From Synergistales bacterium (GTDB taxonomy: Bacteria; Synergistota; Synergistia; Synergistales; Aminithiophilaceae): a stretch of 64,000 nucleotides of DNA. The notes beneath the pieces are model-generated. The model was not told where the DNA came from. It searched no databases and saw nothing but the letters and a program-made list of their open reading frames with translations. The position numbers and the translations under genes are program-made. Within the stretch, counting starts at the first letter, position 1; the number at the start of each line of letters is the position of its first letter. The stretch covers positions 186,001 to 250,000 of the forward strand of contig JAHDQY010000009.1 in the NCBI GenBank assembly GCA_018433595.1. Reading direction: 5' to 3'. This document shows, in pieces, positions 1 to 9,501 of the stretch.

Positions 1-2
1 AG

Positions 3-794
3 GCTCCCATGCTCTTCAACGGAGAACATCTGGGTACGGGGACGGAGCCGCAAGTGGACATCGCTGTCGATCCCATCGACGGAACCCGCCTTTGCGCCTT
101 GGGGCGTCCCAACTCGGTCAGCGTTGTTGCCGTCGGCGAGAGGGGAACCTTTTTCGATCCCAAGCACATTTTCTATATGAACAAATTGGCGACAGGCCCC
201 AGCGCAGCCGACGCCATCGACATTACCCTGCCGATCGAGGAAAACATCGCCCGCGTCGCCGAGGCGAAGCACAAACAGGCTCGCGATGTGACAGCCGTTG
301 TCCTTGACAGGCCTCGCCATGAAGAACTGATCGCCGCGATCCGTTCCACCGGGGCCAGGATCCGCCTTATCCCTGACGGCGATGTGGCTGGAGCGCTCAT
401 GACCTGCAAAGAGGAGAGCGGCATCGATCTTCTGGCCGGAGTCGGGGGATCTCCCGAAGCCGTCATTTCCGCCGCGGCCCTTAAGTGCGTCGGCGGCAAC
501 ATCCAGTGCACCCTTTGGCCTCGCAATGCCGAGGAGGCCGAGAAGTGCCGCGAAGTTGGTTTGGACCTCGATGCCGTCCTGTCGCTGGAGGATCTCGTCA
601 AAGGAGAGAACGTTTTCTTTGCGGCCACGGGAGTGACCGACGGAGAGCTTCTTAAGGGAGTCCGCTACGAAGGAAAAAGAATCAGGACGACATCCTTGGT
701 CATGCGGGCTAAAAGCGGCACAATCCGCTATGTCGAGGCGGTTCACAGCGCGGCAAAGCTTCGTAAAATCAGCGGGATCAACTATGATTCCTAG
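3..794 (+). CDS. glpX: Fructose-1,6-bisphosphatase class II (GlpX), 5'-truncated by window edge
   Basis: Hydrolyses fructose 1,6-bisphosphate to fructose 6-phosphate in gluconeogenesis, in the cytoplasm. The visible part matches E. coli GlpX from about residue 60 to near the C-terminus: an APML-like opening, the metal/substrate motif DPIDGTR near nt 70-90, IPDGDVAGALM, a GVGGSPEAVISAAALKC block, and FFAATGVTDGELLKGVR before a short basic tail. The reading frame is open to the window edge, so the ATG at nt 9 is internal; about 60 N-terminal residues, including metal ligands, lie outside. It ends with TAG at 792-794. No terminator is evident before the next gene. The family call is firm; the true start cannot be seen. 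Confidence 0.93.
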   Translation, partial: APMLFNGEHLGTGTEPQVDIAVDPIDGTRLCALGRPNSVSVVAVGERGTFFDPKHIFYMNKLATGPSAADAIDITLPIEENIARVAEAKHKQARDVTAVVLDRPRHEELIAAIRSTGARIRLIPDGDVAGALMTCKEESGIDLLAGVGGSPEAVISAAALKCVGGNIQCTLWPRNAEEAEKCREVGLDLDAVLSLEDLVKGENVFFAATGVTDGELLKGVRYEGKRIRTTSLVMRAKSGTIRYVEAVHSAAKLRKISGINYDS

Positions 795-956
795 GTTCCT
801 GCCCATTTTTTGCTGAGGCTTGCCTTCTGCGGCTGTCGAAACGGTAGCATCACCCTGGAGCTAATCCGGAGCGGTTATCGCAAAAGAAACATTCACTTTT
901 CTTATGCTGGTTTTTCTTTTGATTCAGATGCTATTTGCCGGGGGGGGGGAACCAAT

Positions 957-3900
957 TTGTCTCATCCAAAAAGGGAAACTCGACGTTTTCCCCCGGAAAG
1001 GGCGGTCGCAGCTGAAAGGGTTGGGGTCCCTTGGCTTAAACTCCTTGGGGAGATTGATACCCCTTTATCTGGGTACTCGGACCGGACCCGACAGAATGCC
1101 ATCGACATCTGGGGAGTATCGCGGGACCTGACGCCCCTTGGCGCTTTCGACGGAAGGGCTTCGACTGATTCAGCAGAGCAGCCGGCGACGCATGATTTGC
1201 CCTGGGCCCATGCGTTGATTGTCTCCTCTGGCGCTCAGGTGAAAGAAACTCATTCCGAAACGTCTTTCACGAAACCGGAACAACCGTCGGAGGCTGAAGC
1301 GGAAGCGATTTCTGAGGCGAAGGAAGCCTTGTCCGTTGAGATATTGCCCGATGCGTCTTTCCCACCTGCTAAAGACGAGGAAAGCCCTGCCGCTCGCTTT
1401 CAAGGGAATGGCGTTGATGAAAAGGGTGAAGAGGATGAACCGGATGTCGTCGCGTCGCCTCCCGATGAGGGAGTTTTTTCTGAGGCGACGGGGGCCTTGT
1501 CTGTGGAGGTTCCGTCCGCTGCACCTCTTTTCTCCGCCTCGGACGAAGAAAGTCCCGCAACCTTCCGGAGCGATGAACAGGATCCCTCTCTACTCATTCG
1601 GATCCTTTCAGGTCAGGGGAAATCCTTCGATCCGTCGGTTTTTGATGACGAGGCGGCCGATTCCGCTTCCCCGGAGAGTCCCTCAGAAACAGACGCAGTG
1701 GAACCGATTCCCTTGAGGGTCTTGGTGGAGAGCCCCGCCCTGGAAGCCTCTCAAGAAGGGGATGCCGACGCCACATCCGGGGGCGAGGAGAACCCGGCAG
1801 CTTTGTTGTTGCCGGCTTCTCCGAAAGAACGTTCTCCCCTTCATCGACGGCGGGTGATATGGGGCATCGCCTTCGTGGCCTTGTCCCTAACGGTAGGTGG
1901 CGGATATCTCTATTTTCAAAAGAGCCTGCTTCCTCGGAAGTGGCAGATCGCCGTTCAGACAGCCGTTGAACGGGGCGACCTCCCTTCCGCCAGGCTTTTT
2001 GTCAGCCGTCTGCAGGAAAGGAGAGCTCTTGACGCCTCTTCCCGGATGGCTTTCGGGCGCCTTCTGCTGGAGGAGGGCGAGAACGGGGAAGCCCTTGATA
2101 TCTTGAGCAGCCTTTATGATCCCCTTCAGGCCGACGGGGAGCTGCTTCTCCTCCTGGGGATTGCCCAAAGCCGCCTTGGAGAGACCGAAGAGGCCGGGCG
2201 GCTTTTACGTGATGCCCTCATGGCGGATCCCTCCCTTGGACGTGCCTACGAGGAGCTGGGAGCTCTGGCGCGGGAGGGCGGTCATTTGCAGGAGGCGGTT
2301 GAGGCCTATCGGCAGGCTCTGGAAATCGCTCCGGAGAGAAGCGACTTGAAGGGGCTTCTGGGATACACTCTTACTGATCTGGGCCGTTGGTCCGAGGCGA
2401 TTCCCCTTCTGGAAGAGGCTCTCGCTTCGGGCGATAAAGATCCCCGTCTGTCAGAGGCTCTTGCCGTCGCTCGTGGTGCCCTTGAAGAGGAGAACAAGCA
2501 ACTGCTGCTGGAAGAGGAGAAACGGCGAAGGGAATCAGCGGCTTTCGATCTGAGAGCCCGGGGGCAGACGGCGCTTCCTATGGGACGATACGCGGACGCC
2601 CTCGACTGTTTCCGTCGTGCCGGGGAGCTTCTCGGTGCCTCAGACAGCGATTGCCTCAGAGGAGAAGCCTTTGCTCTTCTCGGATTGAAGCGCTACGAAG
2701 AGGCGATACCTCTTTTTGAGGCTCTGCTGAAATCCGGCGGTGATGATGGGACTCTGTTGAAAGGCCTTGGGGAGGCTGTCGAGCTCCTCAAGGAAGAGGG
2801 GCTTTCCCGGCACAGAGAGGAGTTGCGCCGGGAATTGGCTGAAGCTCGATCGAGAGGCGACGAAAAGACTCTGTCTGCTCTGGCTCGTCAGTTGATGGTT
2901 CTGGATCCTTCCGACGTGACGGCCCCTATCGAATTAGGTCGCATTGCCTTGGGACGGGGTGACCTCAACGAGGGAGAGCGTTTCTTCCGTCAGGCTCTTT
3001 CTCTGGATGGCGGGAACGCGGAGGCTTCCGCCGGGTTGGAGCGGACAGAGGAGCGGCGTAGAGAGCTCCGCCGTTCCCGTGCTCGCCGCCTTGCCTTGGA
3101 GGGAACCCTGTTGAGCGAATCAGGAGAAGATCCTCAGAAGGCGATTTCCTGCCTCCGGGAAGCCCTGAGCCTTGATCCCGGTTTTGACGGACCGCTTTTC
3201 CCCCTGGCCAGGACCTTGGAGAGCATCGGTGATCTGGAAGGTGCCGAAAAGGGGTACCGGACCCTCCTGGAGAGATCTTCCGGCCAGGGGCGCGGCTGGA
3301 ACAACTTGGGTTTACTCCTTTATCGCCAAAGACGCCTCGATGAGGCCAAAAGAGCCCTGTTTCAGGGTCTTGAAGCGGAGCCGATGAGCCGGGAGATTGC
3401 CCGCAACTTGGCCATATCCTTGCTTCTTGAAGGAGAAGAAGAGGAGGCTCTCAAGGTTTTTCGCCGTTATTTCTCTTTAGATCCTTACGGGAATGATGAG
3501 GAGCTGGGGAAAAATCGGATTCCTCTCGGTTTGGCTTGGCAGGAAGAATTTCCGTTTCAATGGTCTCCCTCAGGAGTGGAAAGCAGTGCCCCTCTTTCTC
3601 AGGGCCTTCCTTTCCTTGAAGAACGGAAGCGCCTGCTTGTCCCTCTTGATCGTGCCGTTGCAGAAACACCCGATGAATCTGATGCCTATCTGGGTTTTTT
3701 GCTGTCTCTTGGAGTGCTCCATCCCCTATCGGAGTTTCCTGACCTTTGGTCTTCGGGGCTTTCCCTCGTAAGCGCTCACTCCCTTATTGCACAAGGGCGC
3801 TTTCCCGAAGCCTCATTTCTCCTGGAAGGTTTCCCCCTCCTGAGCCAGGACAATGACCGAGCGGCATCCATGCTCCTCGGCCACGCTCTTCTCCACCTTC

Positions 3901-4028
3901 AACGTTACAGCGAGGCTCGCGAATCTTATCGCAAGGCCTTTCTCCTGGATCCGGGCGATGTCATTGTTCGTGAAAGCTTGCGTCGGCTTCTGGAAGCGTA
4001 CGCATCTCAGCCGAAAGGCGACCAATAA
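957..4028 (+). CDS. Membrane-anchored TPR-repeat protein, unknown role
   Basis: About 1,020 residues from a TTG at 957 that sits 7 nt after a run of ten G (940-949), which could act as a ribosome binding site. The frame is also open back to a TTG at 810, so the start is uncertain. The N-terminal ~295 residues are acidic and low-complexity (Glu, Ala, Ser, Pro) and contain an imperfect ~30-residue duplication. One transmembrane segment follows (about residues 300-320, nt 1850-1917). The rest is tetratricopeptide repeats, with typical A..Y..AL...P spacing and charged linker helices. The predicted topology is a cytoplasmic acidic tail with a periplasmic TPR scaffold, or the reverse. TPR proteins mediate protein contacts; no enzyme motif is visible. 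The next gene follows after 20 nt and is probably co-transcribed. Confidence 0.72.
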   Translation: MSHPKRETRRFPPERAVAAERVGVPWLKLLGEIDTPLSGYSDRTRQNAIDIWGVSRDLTPLGAFDGRASTDSAEQPATHDLPWAHALIVSSGAQVKETHSETSFTKPEQPSEAEAEAISEAKEALSVEILPDASFPPAKDEESPAARFQGNGVDEKGEEDEPDVVASPPDEGVFSEATGALSVEVPSAAPLFSASDEESPATFRSDEQDPSLLIRILSGQGKSFDPSVFDDEAADSASPESPSETDAVEPIPLRVLVESPALEASQEGDADATSGGEENPAALLLPASPKERSPLHRRRVIWGIAFVALSLTVGGGYLYFQKSLLPRKWQIAVQTAVERGDLPSARLFVSRLQERRALDASSRMAFGRLLLEEGENGEALDILSSLYDPLQADGELLLLLGIAQSRLGETEEAGRLLRDALMADPSLGRAYEELGALAREGGHLQEAVEAYRQALEIAPERSDLKGLLGYTLTDLGRWSEAIPLLEEALASGDKDPRLSEALAVARGALEEENKQLLLEEEKRRRESAAFDLRARGQTALPMGRYADALDCFRRAGELLGASDSDCLRGEAFALLGLKRYEEAIPLFEALLKSGGDDGTLLKGLGEAVELLKEEGLSRHREELRRELAEARSRGDEKTLSALARQLMVLDPSDVTAPIELGRIALGRGDLNEGERFFRQALSLDGGNAEASAGLERTEERRRELRRSRARRLALEGTLLSESGEDPQKAISCLREALSLDPGFDGPLFPLARTLESIGDLEGAEKGYRTLLERSSGQGRGWNNLGLLLYRQRRLDEAKRALFQGLEAEPMSREIARNLAISLLLEGEEEEALKVFRRYFSLDPYGNDEELGKNRIPLGLAWQEEFPFQWSPSGVESSAPLSQGLPFLEERKRLLVPLDRAVAETPDESDAYLGFLLSLGVLHPLSEFPDLWSSGLSLVSAHSLIAQGRFPEASFLLEGFPLLSQDNDRAASMLLGHALLHLQRYSEARESYRKAFLLDPGDVIVRESLRRLLEAYASQPKGDQ

Positions 4029-4048
4029 ATAAGGAGGTGGCTTGGGCA

Positions 4049-5119
4049 ATGACTGAATACAACAAGACCGATTTTGCTTTTGCCGACAGGGTGGAGGATC
4101 TTCTCAAAGAACTCGTCGATGACATTTCAATCCCAATCTTTCGCCTTTTTATGGCTCCGGAAGAAGGGGGCGGGTGTCGGGGGGAGCTGTATCTTCTTTT
4201 CCCCGATGACCTTCATCGTGTCGATGCCCTGTTGAGAGAGGAGTTTTCCGTTGACAATGATGCCTCCGAGACCGTGAATCAAGCCGAAGAAAAAGGGGAG
4301 CTTGCTCTGGCGGAATACCTCTTTTCCCTTAAGGCGCCTCGAGGAGCGCTGAGAGAGTGGAAGCCTTTTGAAGGGAAGCATTGCCGTCTCAGGATTGGTA
4401 CCCTTCTCCAAGGAGCAAGCGATGCGCTTAACGTTTGCCTGAAGTTTAATGATGAAAGTACTGTCGATTCCAAGGCGATACGGAAGCTTGTTCGGATGAA
4501 CGCCCTTCTCGAAGAGGCCGAAGAGGGCTATCGCATTCTTGTGAAGCAGGCGGGGCAACAGGTACCTGAAGAGGGGAAAAAGGATTTTTTTAGCTCATCC
4601 GACGAGAAAGAGGAGCTCCGGAGCTCGTCGGATGAGGGATTGAACGCCCTTTATTCCCGGAGTGACGTAGAGTCTGCAACGGAAGAAGAGATATCACCCG
4701 CCGCTGATCGCGTTGACCTGGCTTCACTGAGGCTTTTTTTCAGTACCCACGTTTCCTTGCTGGAGTTATGGGAAAAACAGGCGACCCAACGGGAGATAGC
4801 CGTGGTTCATCCTCCTGTCAGCAGGCAGGAAGAATCGCTGCGGGGGCTGGCTCTTCTTCTCAACGCGGCTGAGATCAAAGACACCTTCTCCTTGGAGAAG
4901 GAACTGAAAGAGCTCGATGCAACGGCCCTCGGAGCAAGGCTTGATACGCTGCGTCACACCTTCGGCGAGGCGATGGATGCCTGGGAGATAGACCCCTACG
5001 CTCTGGTCTTTCTAGTCCTTCTTGATGTCAAGTGGGAAGTGCTCAAAGACAAGGATCTCGATGAGCTGGGGATCAAGGCGGTGATGGAGCGAATCCGCGG
5101 CTCGGAGAACCAGGCTTAA
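4049..5119 (+). CDS. Uncharacterised acidic protein
   Basis: 356 residues; I do not recognise the family. The start is the ATG at 4049, 10 nt after a strong ribosome binding site (AAGGAGGT, 4031-4038); an upstream GTG at 4037 overlaps that site and is unlikely. The protein is soluble-looking, has no signal peptide or membrane segment, and is rich in Glu, Leu and Ser. It appears to have two helical parts joined by a Ser/Asp/Glu-rich linker (about residues 180-220) in which an SSSDE motif occurs twice. It lies 20 nt behind the TPR protein, suggesting a shared transcript and perhaps a shared function. A strong hairpin follows the stop. Confidence 0.7.
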   Translation: MTEYNKTDFAFADRVEDLLKELVDDISIPIFRLFMAPEEGGGCRGELYLLFPDDLHRVDALLREEFSVDNDASETVNQAEEKGELALAEYLFSLKAPRGALREWKPFEGKHCRLRIGTLLQGASDALNVCLKFNDESTVDSKAIRKLVRMNALLEEAEEGYRILVKQAGQQVPEEGKKDFFSSSDEKEELRSSSDEGLNALYSRSDVESATEEEISPAADRVDLASLRLFFSTHVSLLELWEKQATQREIAVVHPPVSRQEESLRGLALLLNAAEIKDTFSLEKELKELDATALGARLDTLRHTFGEAMDAWEIDPYALVFLVLLDVKWEVLKDKDLDELGIKAVMERIRGSENQA

Positions 5120-5154
5120 ACGATCCCTGAGGTGCTGACCTTTTTCGTGATTGG

Positions 5155-5206
5155 AAAAGCTGCGTCTTTCGGCTTTTGGGAGCCTCGGAAGGCGCAGCTT
5201 TTCGTT
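5155..5206 (+). terminator. Hairpin terminator after the uncharacterised gene
   Basis: Ten-base perfect arms (5155-5164 with 5193-5202) extend inward with a few G-U or mismatched pairs, and four T close the 3' arm. The U-tract is short, so this is a probable rather than textbook intrinsic terminator. The remaining stretch up to 5398 (about 190 nt) holds no gene I can support; I looked for a cobalamin riboswitch there because of the next gene and did not see its conserved box. Confidence 0.5.
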
Positions 5207-5398
5207 GGCCCAAAGGACGGGACCGGAGGCAATCTATTTCAGAGGAACCCATCGTCGTGTCAACGGCCTTTTCGGAGTCGATGAGAAGCAAAGTCCATCC
5301 CTTCATGATTCGTAAACCTTTCGGGACGAGGTTGTTTCAGGATGGCTTGGCAGGGTGGATAATGGAGCCGAAAAGATCTCCGAAAGGAGGCATTCTTC

Positions 5399-5923
5399 TT
5401 GAACAATAAGGGCTTGGTGCAGGTTTATACCGGCGACGGCAAGGGCAAGACTACTTGTGCTATCGGATTGGCGGTTCGTGTCCTTGGGCATGGTGGGGCT
5501 GTAGCCATCGTTCAGTTTCTCAAGGGGTGGGAGGGGTATGGCGAGGTCGCCTTCTTGAAGAAGCTCCCTTCAGTTCGCCTGGAACGGACGGGAAGGGCCG
5601 AATTCGTCCGCCCCAGCGGCCCCCAGCCGGAGGATTATGCCGAGGCGGAGAGAGGTTTCACTCTGGCCCGGAACTGGATCGGAAGCGGCGATTATGACCT
5701 TGTCGTTCTGGATGAAATCAACGTGGCTCTCCATTATGGCCTCTTGTCGACGAAAGCTGTCCTGGACCTTCTCAGGGAGAGACCGGAAAAGGTCGAAGTG
5801 GTTCTGACGGGACGCAATGCTCCGGAACAATTGATTGCTGCCGCGGATCTCGTTACGGAAATGGTCAAAAGGCGTCACCCTTTCGATAGGGGAGTGAAGG
5901 CCAGAGAGGGTATCGAGTTCTGA
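5399..5923 (+). CDS. cobO: Cob(I)yrinic acid a,c-diamide adenosyltransferase (BtuR/CobO type)
   Basis: Transfers the adenosyl group of ATP to Co(I) corrinoids, making adenosylcobalamin. The 174 residues begin with the family P-loop (YTGDGKGKTT, residues ~10-19), contain an IVQFLKG strand, a DLVVLDEIN Walker-B-like block near residue 105, and a C-terminal VTEMVKRRHPFDRGV segment, matching the CobA/CobO family in length and order. The TTG start at 5399 has a clean AAAGGAGG site 8 nt upstream. It overlaps the following ATPase gene by one base (TGATG), so the two are probably translationally coupled. Adenosylcobalamin mutases are common in amino-acid fermenters, which fits the context. Confidence 0.93.
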   Translation: MNNKGLVQVYTGDGKGKTTCAIGLAVRVLGHGGAVAIVQFLKGWEGYGEVAFLKKLPSVRLERTGRAEFVRPSGPQPEDYAEAERGFTLARNWIGSGDYDLVVLDEINVALHYGLLSTKAVLDLLRERPEKVEVVLTGRNAPEQLIAAADLVTEMVKRRHPFDRGVKAREGIEF

Positions 5924-8466
5924 TGATTTCCCCTGTTTTGCCTCACTCCTTGGAGGTGGATGTTCTCGCCAAAGCATTGAAGACGGATCTCCGCCGGGGT
6001 CTTGACGAGGAGGAGGTGCGCCGGAGGCAGGAAAGCTTCGGTTTCAACCGCCTCATAGAGACAAGGCCTCTCTCGGGGTGGGAGATCTTTGCGAGGCAGT
6101 TTCGCGGAGCGATGGTCTACCTGCTGGCCGCCGCCGCTCTCATCAGCCTTTTCCTTCGAGAATGGCTCGATGCCGGCGCCATCGTCGTTGTTATCGTTGT
6201 CAACAGCCTTATCGGTTTCGCTACCGAGTTTCGGGCGGAAAAGGCTGTTGAAGCGTTAAAAAAAATGACGACGACACGAGCGAAGGTAATCCGGGGAGGA
6301 AACCTTGTCGAGGTCGATGGAGAAGATCTGGTGCCCGGAGATCTCCTCGTCGTCGAGGCAGGAGATATTATCGCTGCCGATAGCCGTCTGCTCGCAGCGG
6401 CCAGCCTTGCCGTCGATGAATCCTCCTTGACCGGCGAATCTCTTCCTGTTGAAAAAGACACGGTCGTTCTCGATGAAGCGACGGGCCTTGCCGACAGGCG
6501 CAATTGCATCCATGCAGGGACAGCCTCCGTTCGGGGTACAGGACAGGCCCTGGTTGTTGCGACGGGTATGGGAACGGAGATCGGCAGGATCAGTCGTCTT
6601 CTTGTTGAGGTCGAAGAGGGGACGACGCCTTTGCAGGAACGCCTAGGGCGTTTCACAGGCGTTATGATCAGAGGCGTCATGGCTGTGGCTCTTCTTGTCT
6701 TCGCCCTTGGAACGATCCAGGGACGGGGTTTCCTATCAATGATCCAGACCGGCATCGCGCTGGCTGTCGCAGCCGTTCCGGAAGGTCTTCCGATCGTTGC
6801 AACGATGGCCCTCGCCTTCGGCGTCTCCCGCATGGCCCGCCTCAATGCCCTGGTACGCAACCTCTCCGCCGTTGAAACGCTCGGCTCGACGACGGTGATC
6901 TGTACCGATAAGACCGGCACGATCACCCTCAACGAAATGACCGTGAAGGAGGTCGTGACCCTATCCGAGGAAGCCCGACCTCTCCTCCGTCGAGTTGCCG
7001 TTCTCTGCAACAACGCCGCTCTGGAGGGCGAAAAGGGTGTCGGTGATCCCATGGAGGTCGCCCTGCTGCGTTTTGCGGCATCCGAGGGAGAATCGCCCTC
7101 GACCTTGCGTTCCAGTTATCCCAGATTGGCGGAAGAACCTTTCGATTCGACGACGATGAGGATGGTGACTCGCCACGGGGAGGGTGTCGCCCTCAAAGGA
7201 GCCCCGGAAAGATTGTTCGCCGATCTTACCCGCGTTCACGACGGCACCTCAAGCCGCCCCCTCGGAATGGAGGAGAGGATCTGGTGGTCCGGTAAGGTCG
7301 AAGAGATGGCCCGCCGAGGCATGAGGACGATCGCCTTGGCCTGGGGGGAGTACGGCGAGGGGACGGCTCTGGTCGGTCTCCTGGGGATTGTCGATCCTCC
7401 GAGGCCGGAGGTTTTCCAATCCATTCAGAAAGCCAGGGAGGCAGGTATCCACACGATCATGATCACCGGCGACCACCTGGGAACGGCACAGGCCGTGGCC
7501 CGCCAGATCGGGTTGAGCGACAGCCTCGAAGAGAGCCTTTCAGGCGACTCCCTGGACACGATCGAAGAGGAGAGACTTTCCTCCGTCCTTCTCCGGACCC
7601 ATGTCATTGCCCGTGTCATCCCCGAACAGAAGCTGCGTATCGTTCAAGCACTTCAGAGGGCTGGAGAGGTCGTCGCCATGACCGGGGACGGCGTGAATGA
7701 TGCTGTAGCTCTCAAACAGGCCGATGTCGGCGTTGCCATGGGCATCCAGGGAACGGAAGTGAGCAAGGAAGCTTCAGATATCATCCTTCAGGACGATCGT
7801 TTTGAGACGATCGTTCAGGCCGTTGCCGAAGGGCGGCGCATCTTTGCCAATATCAACAAGGCCATTCTCTTTCTCATCTCGTGCAATCTGAGCGAGGTCG
7901 TTACTGTTTTCATCGCGATCCTGTTGCGCCTGCCTTCCGTCCTTCTTCCTCTGCAGATTCTCTGGATCAATCTCATTACCGATGTTCTTCCCGCTCTCTC
8001 ACTCTCCCTTGACCCCGCTGAGCCTCAGGCCATGACAAGGGGGCCCCGGCGACGGGAAGAAGACCTCCTCTCCCGTCGGGACGTGCGACGGATGATTCTC
8101 TACGGCCTCCTTCTAAGCCTTGGGGCCCTGGCCTCTTACGGAGCCTTTTTCAAGCTTTTTCCTCAGGAGGATTTCCGCGCCCGCGAGGCTGCCTTTCACA
8201 CTCTTGTCCTTGCCCAACTCTTTTTCGTTTTCAACGTTAGGGAGGCATGCCTCTTGCGGCACCCCAGCCAACTCTGGACAAATCAGGGACTTTGGGTAGG
8301 GGTTTTGGTCTCCCTTTCCCTTCAGGTGGCTGTTACTTTCTCGCCCCTGTTTCAGAAAGTGCTTGCTATCACCCCCTTCTCCGCAAGAGAGTGGGTTTTA
8401 GTCTTTGCTTTCTCTCTTTTCCCGACGACTGTCATTCAAATTGCGAAAGCGGTGAAAGGCGATTGA
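5923..8466 (+). CDS. P-type cation-transporting ATPase (Ca2+-ATPase-like, P2A)
   Basis: 847 residues, full length for a bacterial PacL/LMCA-type pump. The order is an N-terminal cation-ATPase domain, two transmembrane helices, an actuator domain with the TGES dephosphorylation motif (near residue 170), membrane helix 4 with PEGLP at residues 286-290, the phosphorylated aspartate D329 in DKTGT, a nucleotide-binding domain with a KGAPE motif, the hinge [17 protein letters not shown], then six C-terminal helices. Helix 6 carries NLITD followed by VLPAL rather than the usual GLPAL. Ca2+ export is the likeliest role; Mg2+ or Na+ cannot be excluded. It shares an ATGA overlap with cobO, and mnmA follows 2 nt later. 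Confidence 0.92.
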   Translation: MISPVLPHSLEVDVLAKALKTDLRRGLDEEEVRRRQESFGFNRLIETRPLSGWEIFARQFRGAMVYLLAAAALISLFLREWLDAGAIVVVIVVNSLIGFATEFRAEKAVEALKKMTTTRAKVIRGGNLVEVDGEDLVPGDLLVVEAGDIIAADSRLLAAASLAVDESSLTGESLPVEKDTVVLDEATGLADRRNCIHAGTASVRGTGQALVVATGMGTEIGRISRLLVEVEEGTTPLQERLGRFTGVMIRGVMAVALLVFALGTIQGRGFLSMIQTGIALAVAAVPEGLPIVATMALAFGVSRMARLNALVRNLSAVETLGSTTVICTDKTGTITLNEMTVKEVVTLSEEARPLLRRVAVLCNNAALEGEKGVGDPMEVALLRFAASEGESPSTLRSSYPRLAEEPFDSTTMRMVTRHGEGVALKGAPERLFADLTRVHDGTSSRPLGMEERIWWSGKVEEMARRGMRTIALAWGEYGEGTALVGLLGIVDPPRPEVFQSIQKAREAGIHTIMITGDHLGTAQAVARQIGLSDSLEESLSGDSLDTIEEERLSSVLLRTHVIARVIPEQKLRIVQALQRAGEVVAMTGDGVNDAVALKQADVGVAMGIQGTEVSKEASDIILQDDRFETIVQAVAEGRRIFANINKAILFLISCNLSEVVTVFIAILLRLPSVLLPLQILWINLITDVLPALSLSLDPAEPQAMTRGPRRREEDLLSRRDVRRMILYGLLLSLGALASYGAFFKLFPQEDFRAREAAFHTLVLAQLFFVFNVREACLLRHPSQLWTNQGLWVGVLVSLSLQVAVTFSPLFQKVLAITPFSAREWVLVFAFSLFPTTVIQIAKAVKGD

Positions 8467-8468
8467 CA

Positions 8469-9482
8469 ATGAGGTCCATCCTGTTGGGGATGAGTGGAGG
8501 CATCGACAGTGCTGTTGCCGCCGCCCGTCTCCTTGATGAAGGATATGAGGTGGTCCCTCTCTACCTCGCCATGACGAAAGAGAGTGACTCTCGGGAGAGA
8601 GAACGGCGGGAACGGATCTGCCGACGCCTGGGGCTCTCTCTTGTAACGAAAGATCTCCGGGCACTCTTTTTGGAGGAGGTTTTTCATCCTTTTCTTGAAA
8701 CCTACCGTCGAGGAGAAACGCCCAACCCCTGTATCCGCTGTAACGAGAGAGTCAAATTCAAAACCCTTCTGGCGGAAATGCGGTCTCTCGGACTCGATTA
8801 CCTGGCGACAGGTCATTATGCTAGGATTGTCCTGGGAGAAAAGAGGCGTCGCCTTGCCAGAGGGTATGATATCGGCAAAGATCAGAGCTATGTTCTCTAC
8901 CGGTTGGACGAGGACACAAGAGACCACCTCCTGTTCCCTTTGGGGAACTCGACGAAAAAAGAAGTTGTCGAGGAGGCTTTCCATCGCTTCGGCGATCTTT
9001 TTGAGGGTGTCTCTGAAAGCAGCGACCTCTGCTTTCTCTCGTCGGAGCGGAGGAAAGATCTCATGAGAAGCAAACCGGGGCCGATCGTCGATCTCGCGGG
9101 GCATGAGCTGGGCCGCCATCAGGGACTGGGGCTCTACACGGTAGGGCAGAGGAAAGGACTTGGCCTTGCCGGAGGGCCATGGTACGTCCTGAAGATCGAC
9201 AGCGAAAGAGAGAGCCTTGTTGTCGGTCGCAGAGAAGATCTGACGGTCCGATCCGTCGCTGCTGTTTTGCCCTTTTGGCATCGTAAACCCTTGGAGGGTG
9301 AGAGCCTTTTAGCCCAGCATCGTTACCGAACGGCGGCACGAAAAATAACGCTCGATTTTATCGGCGACGAGAGATTCGCTGTCACTTACATCGAAGCGAC
9401 TCCGCTGCCTGCCCCGGGGCAATCTCTGGTCCTTTACGAGGGAGATTGCATCCTCGGCGGCGGCATTGTCGAAAAACAGTGA
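8469..9482 (+). CDS. mnmA: tRNA-specific 2-thiouridylase MnmA
   Basis: Adenylates and then thiolates U34 of tRNA-Glu, -Gln and -Lys, taking sulfur from a cysteine desulfurase relay. The 337 residues start with the PP-loop SGGIDS (residues ~9-14). Catalytic C88 (in NPCIRC) and C188 (in SSDLCF) are both present, as are the GHYAR and GKDQSYVLY substrate motifs and a C-terminal beta-barrel after a TVGQRKGLG motif. The start is the ATG at 8469, 2 nt after the ATPase stop; the open frame runs upstream to 8247 but that part only overlaps the pump gene. It is slightly shorter than the usual ~360 residues. Confidence 0.95.
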   Translation: MRSILLGMSGGIDSAVAAARLLDEGYEVVPLYLAMTKESDSRERERRERICRRLGLSLVTKDLRALFLEEVFHPFLETYRRGETPNPCIRCNERVKFKTLLAEMRSLGLDYLATGHYARIVLGEKRRRLARGYDIGKDQSYVLYRLDEDTRDHLLFPLGNSTKKEVVEEAFHRFGDLFEGVSESSDLCFLSSERRKDLMRSKPGPIVDLAGHELGRHQGLGLYTVGQRKGLGLAGGPWYVLKIDSERESLVVGRREDLTVRSVAAVLPFWHRKPLEGESLLAQHRYRTAARKITLDFIGDERFAVTYIEATPLPAPGQSLVLYEGDCILGGGIVEKQ

Positions 9483-9501
9483 GGAGGGCCAAGGCAGAAT
9501 C

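Noticed and set aside
5203-5398. Cobalamin riboswitch ahead of cobO
   Set aside because: Expected from the gene's role, but the conserved B12-box and core helices are not visible.
5176-5409. 77-codon plus-strand frame between the hairpin and cobO
   Set aside because: It begins inside the terminator hairpin, has no ribosome site and resembles nothing; it runs into the cobO start.
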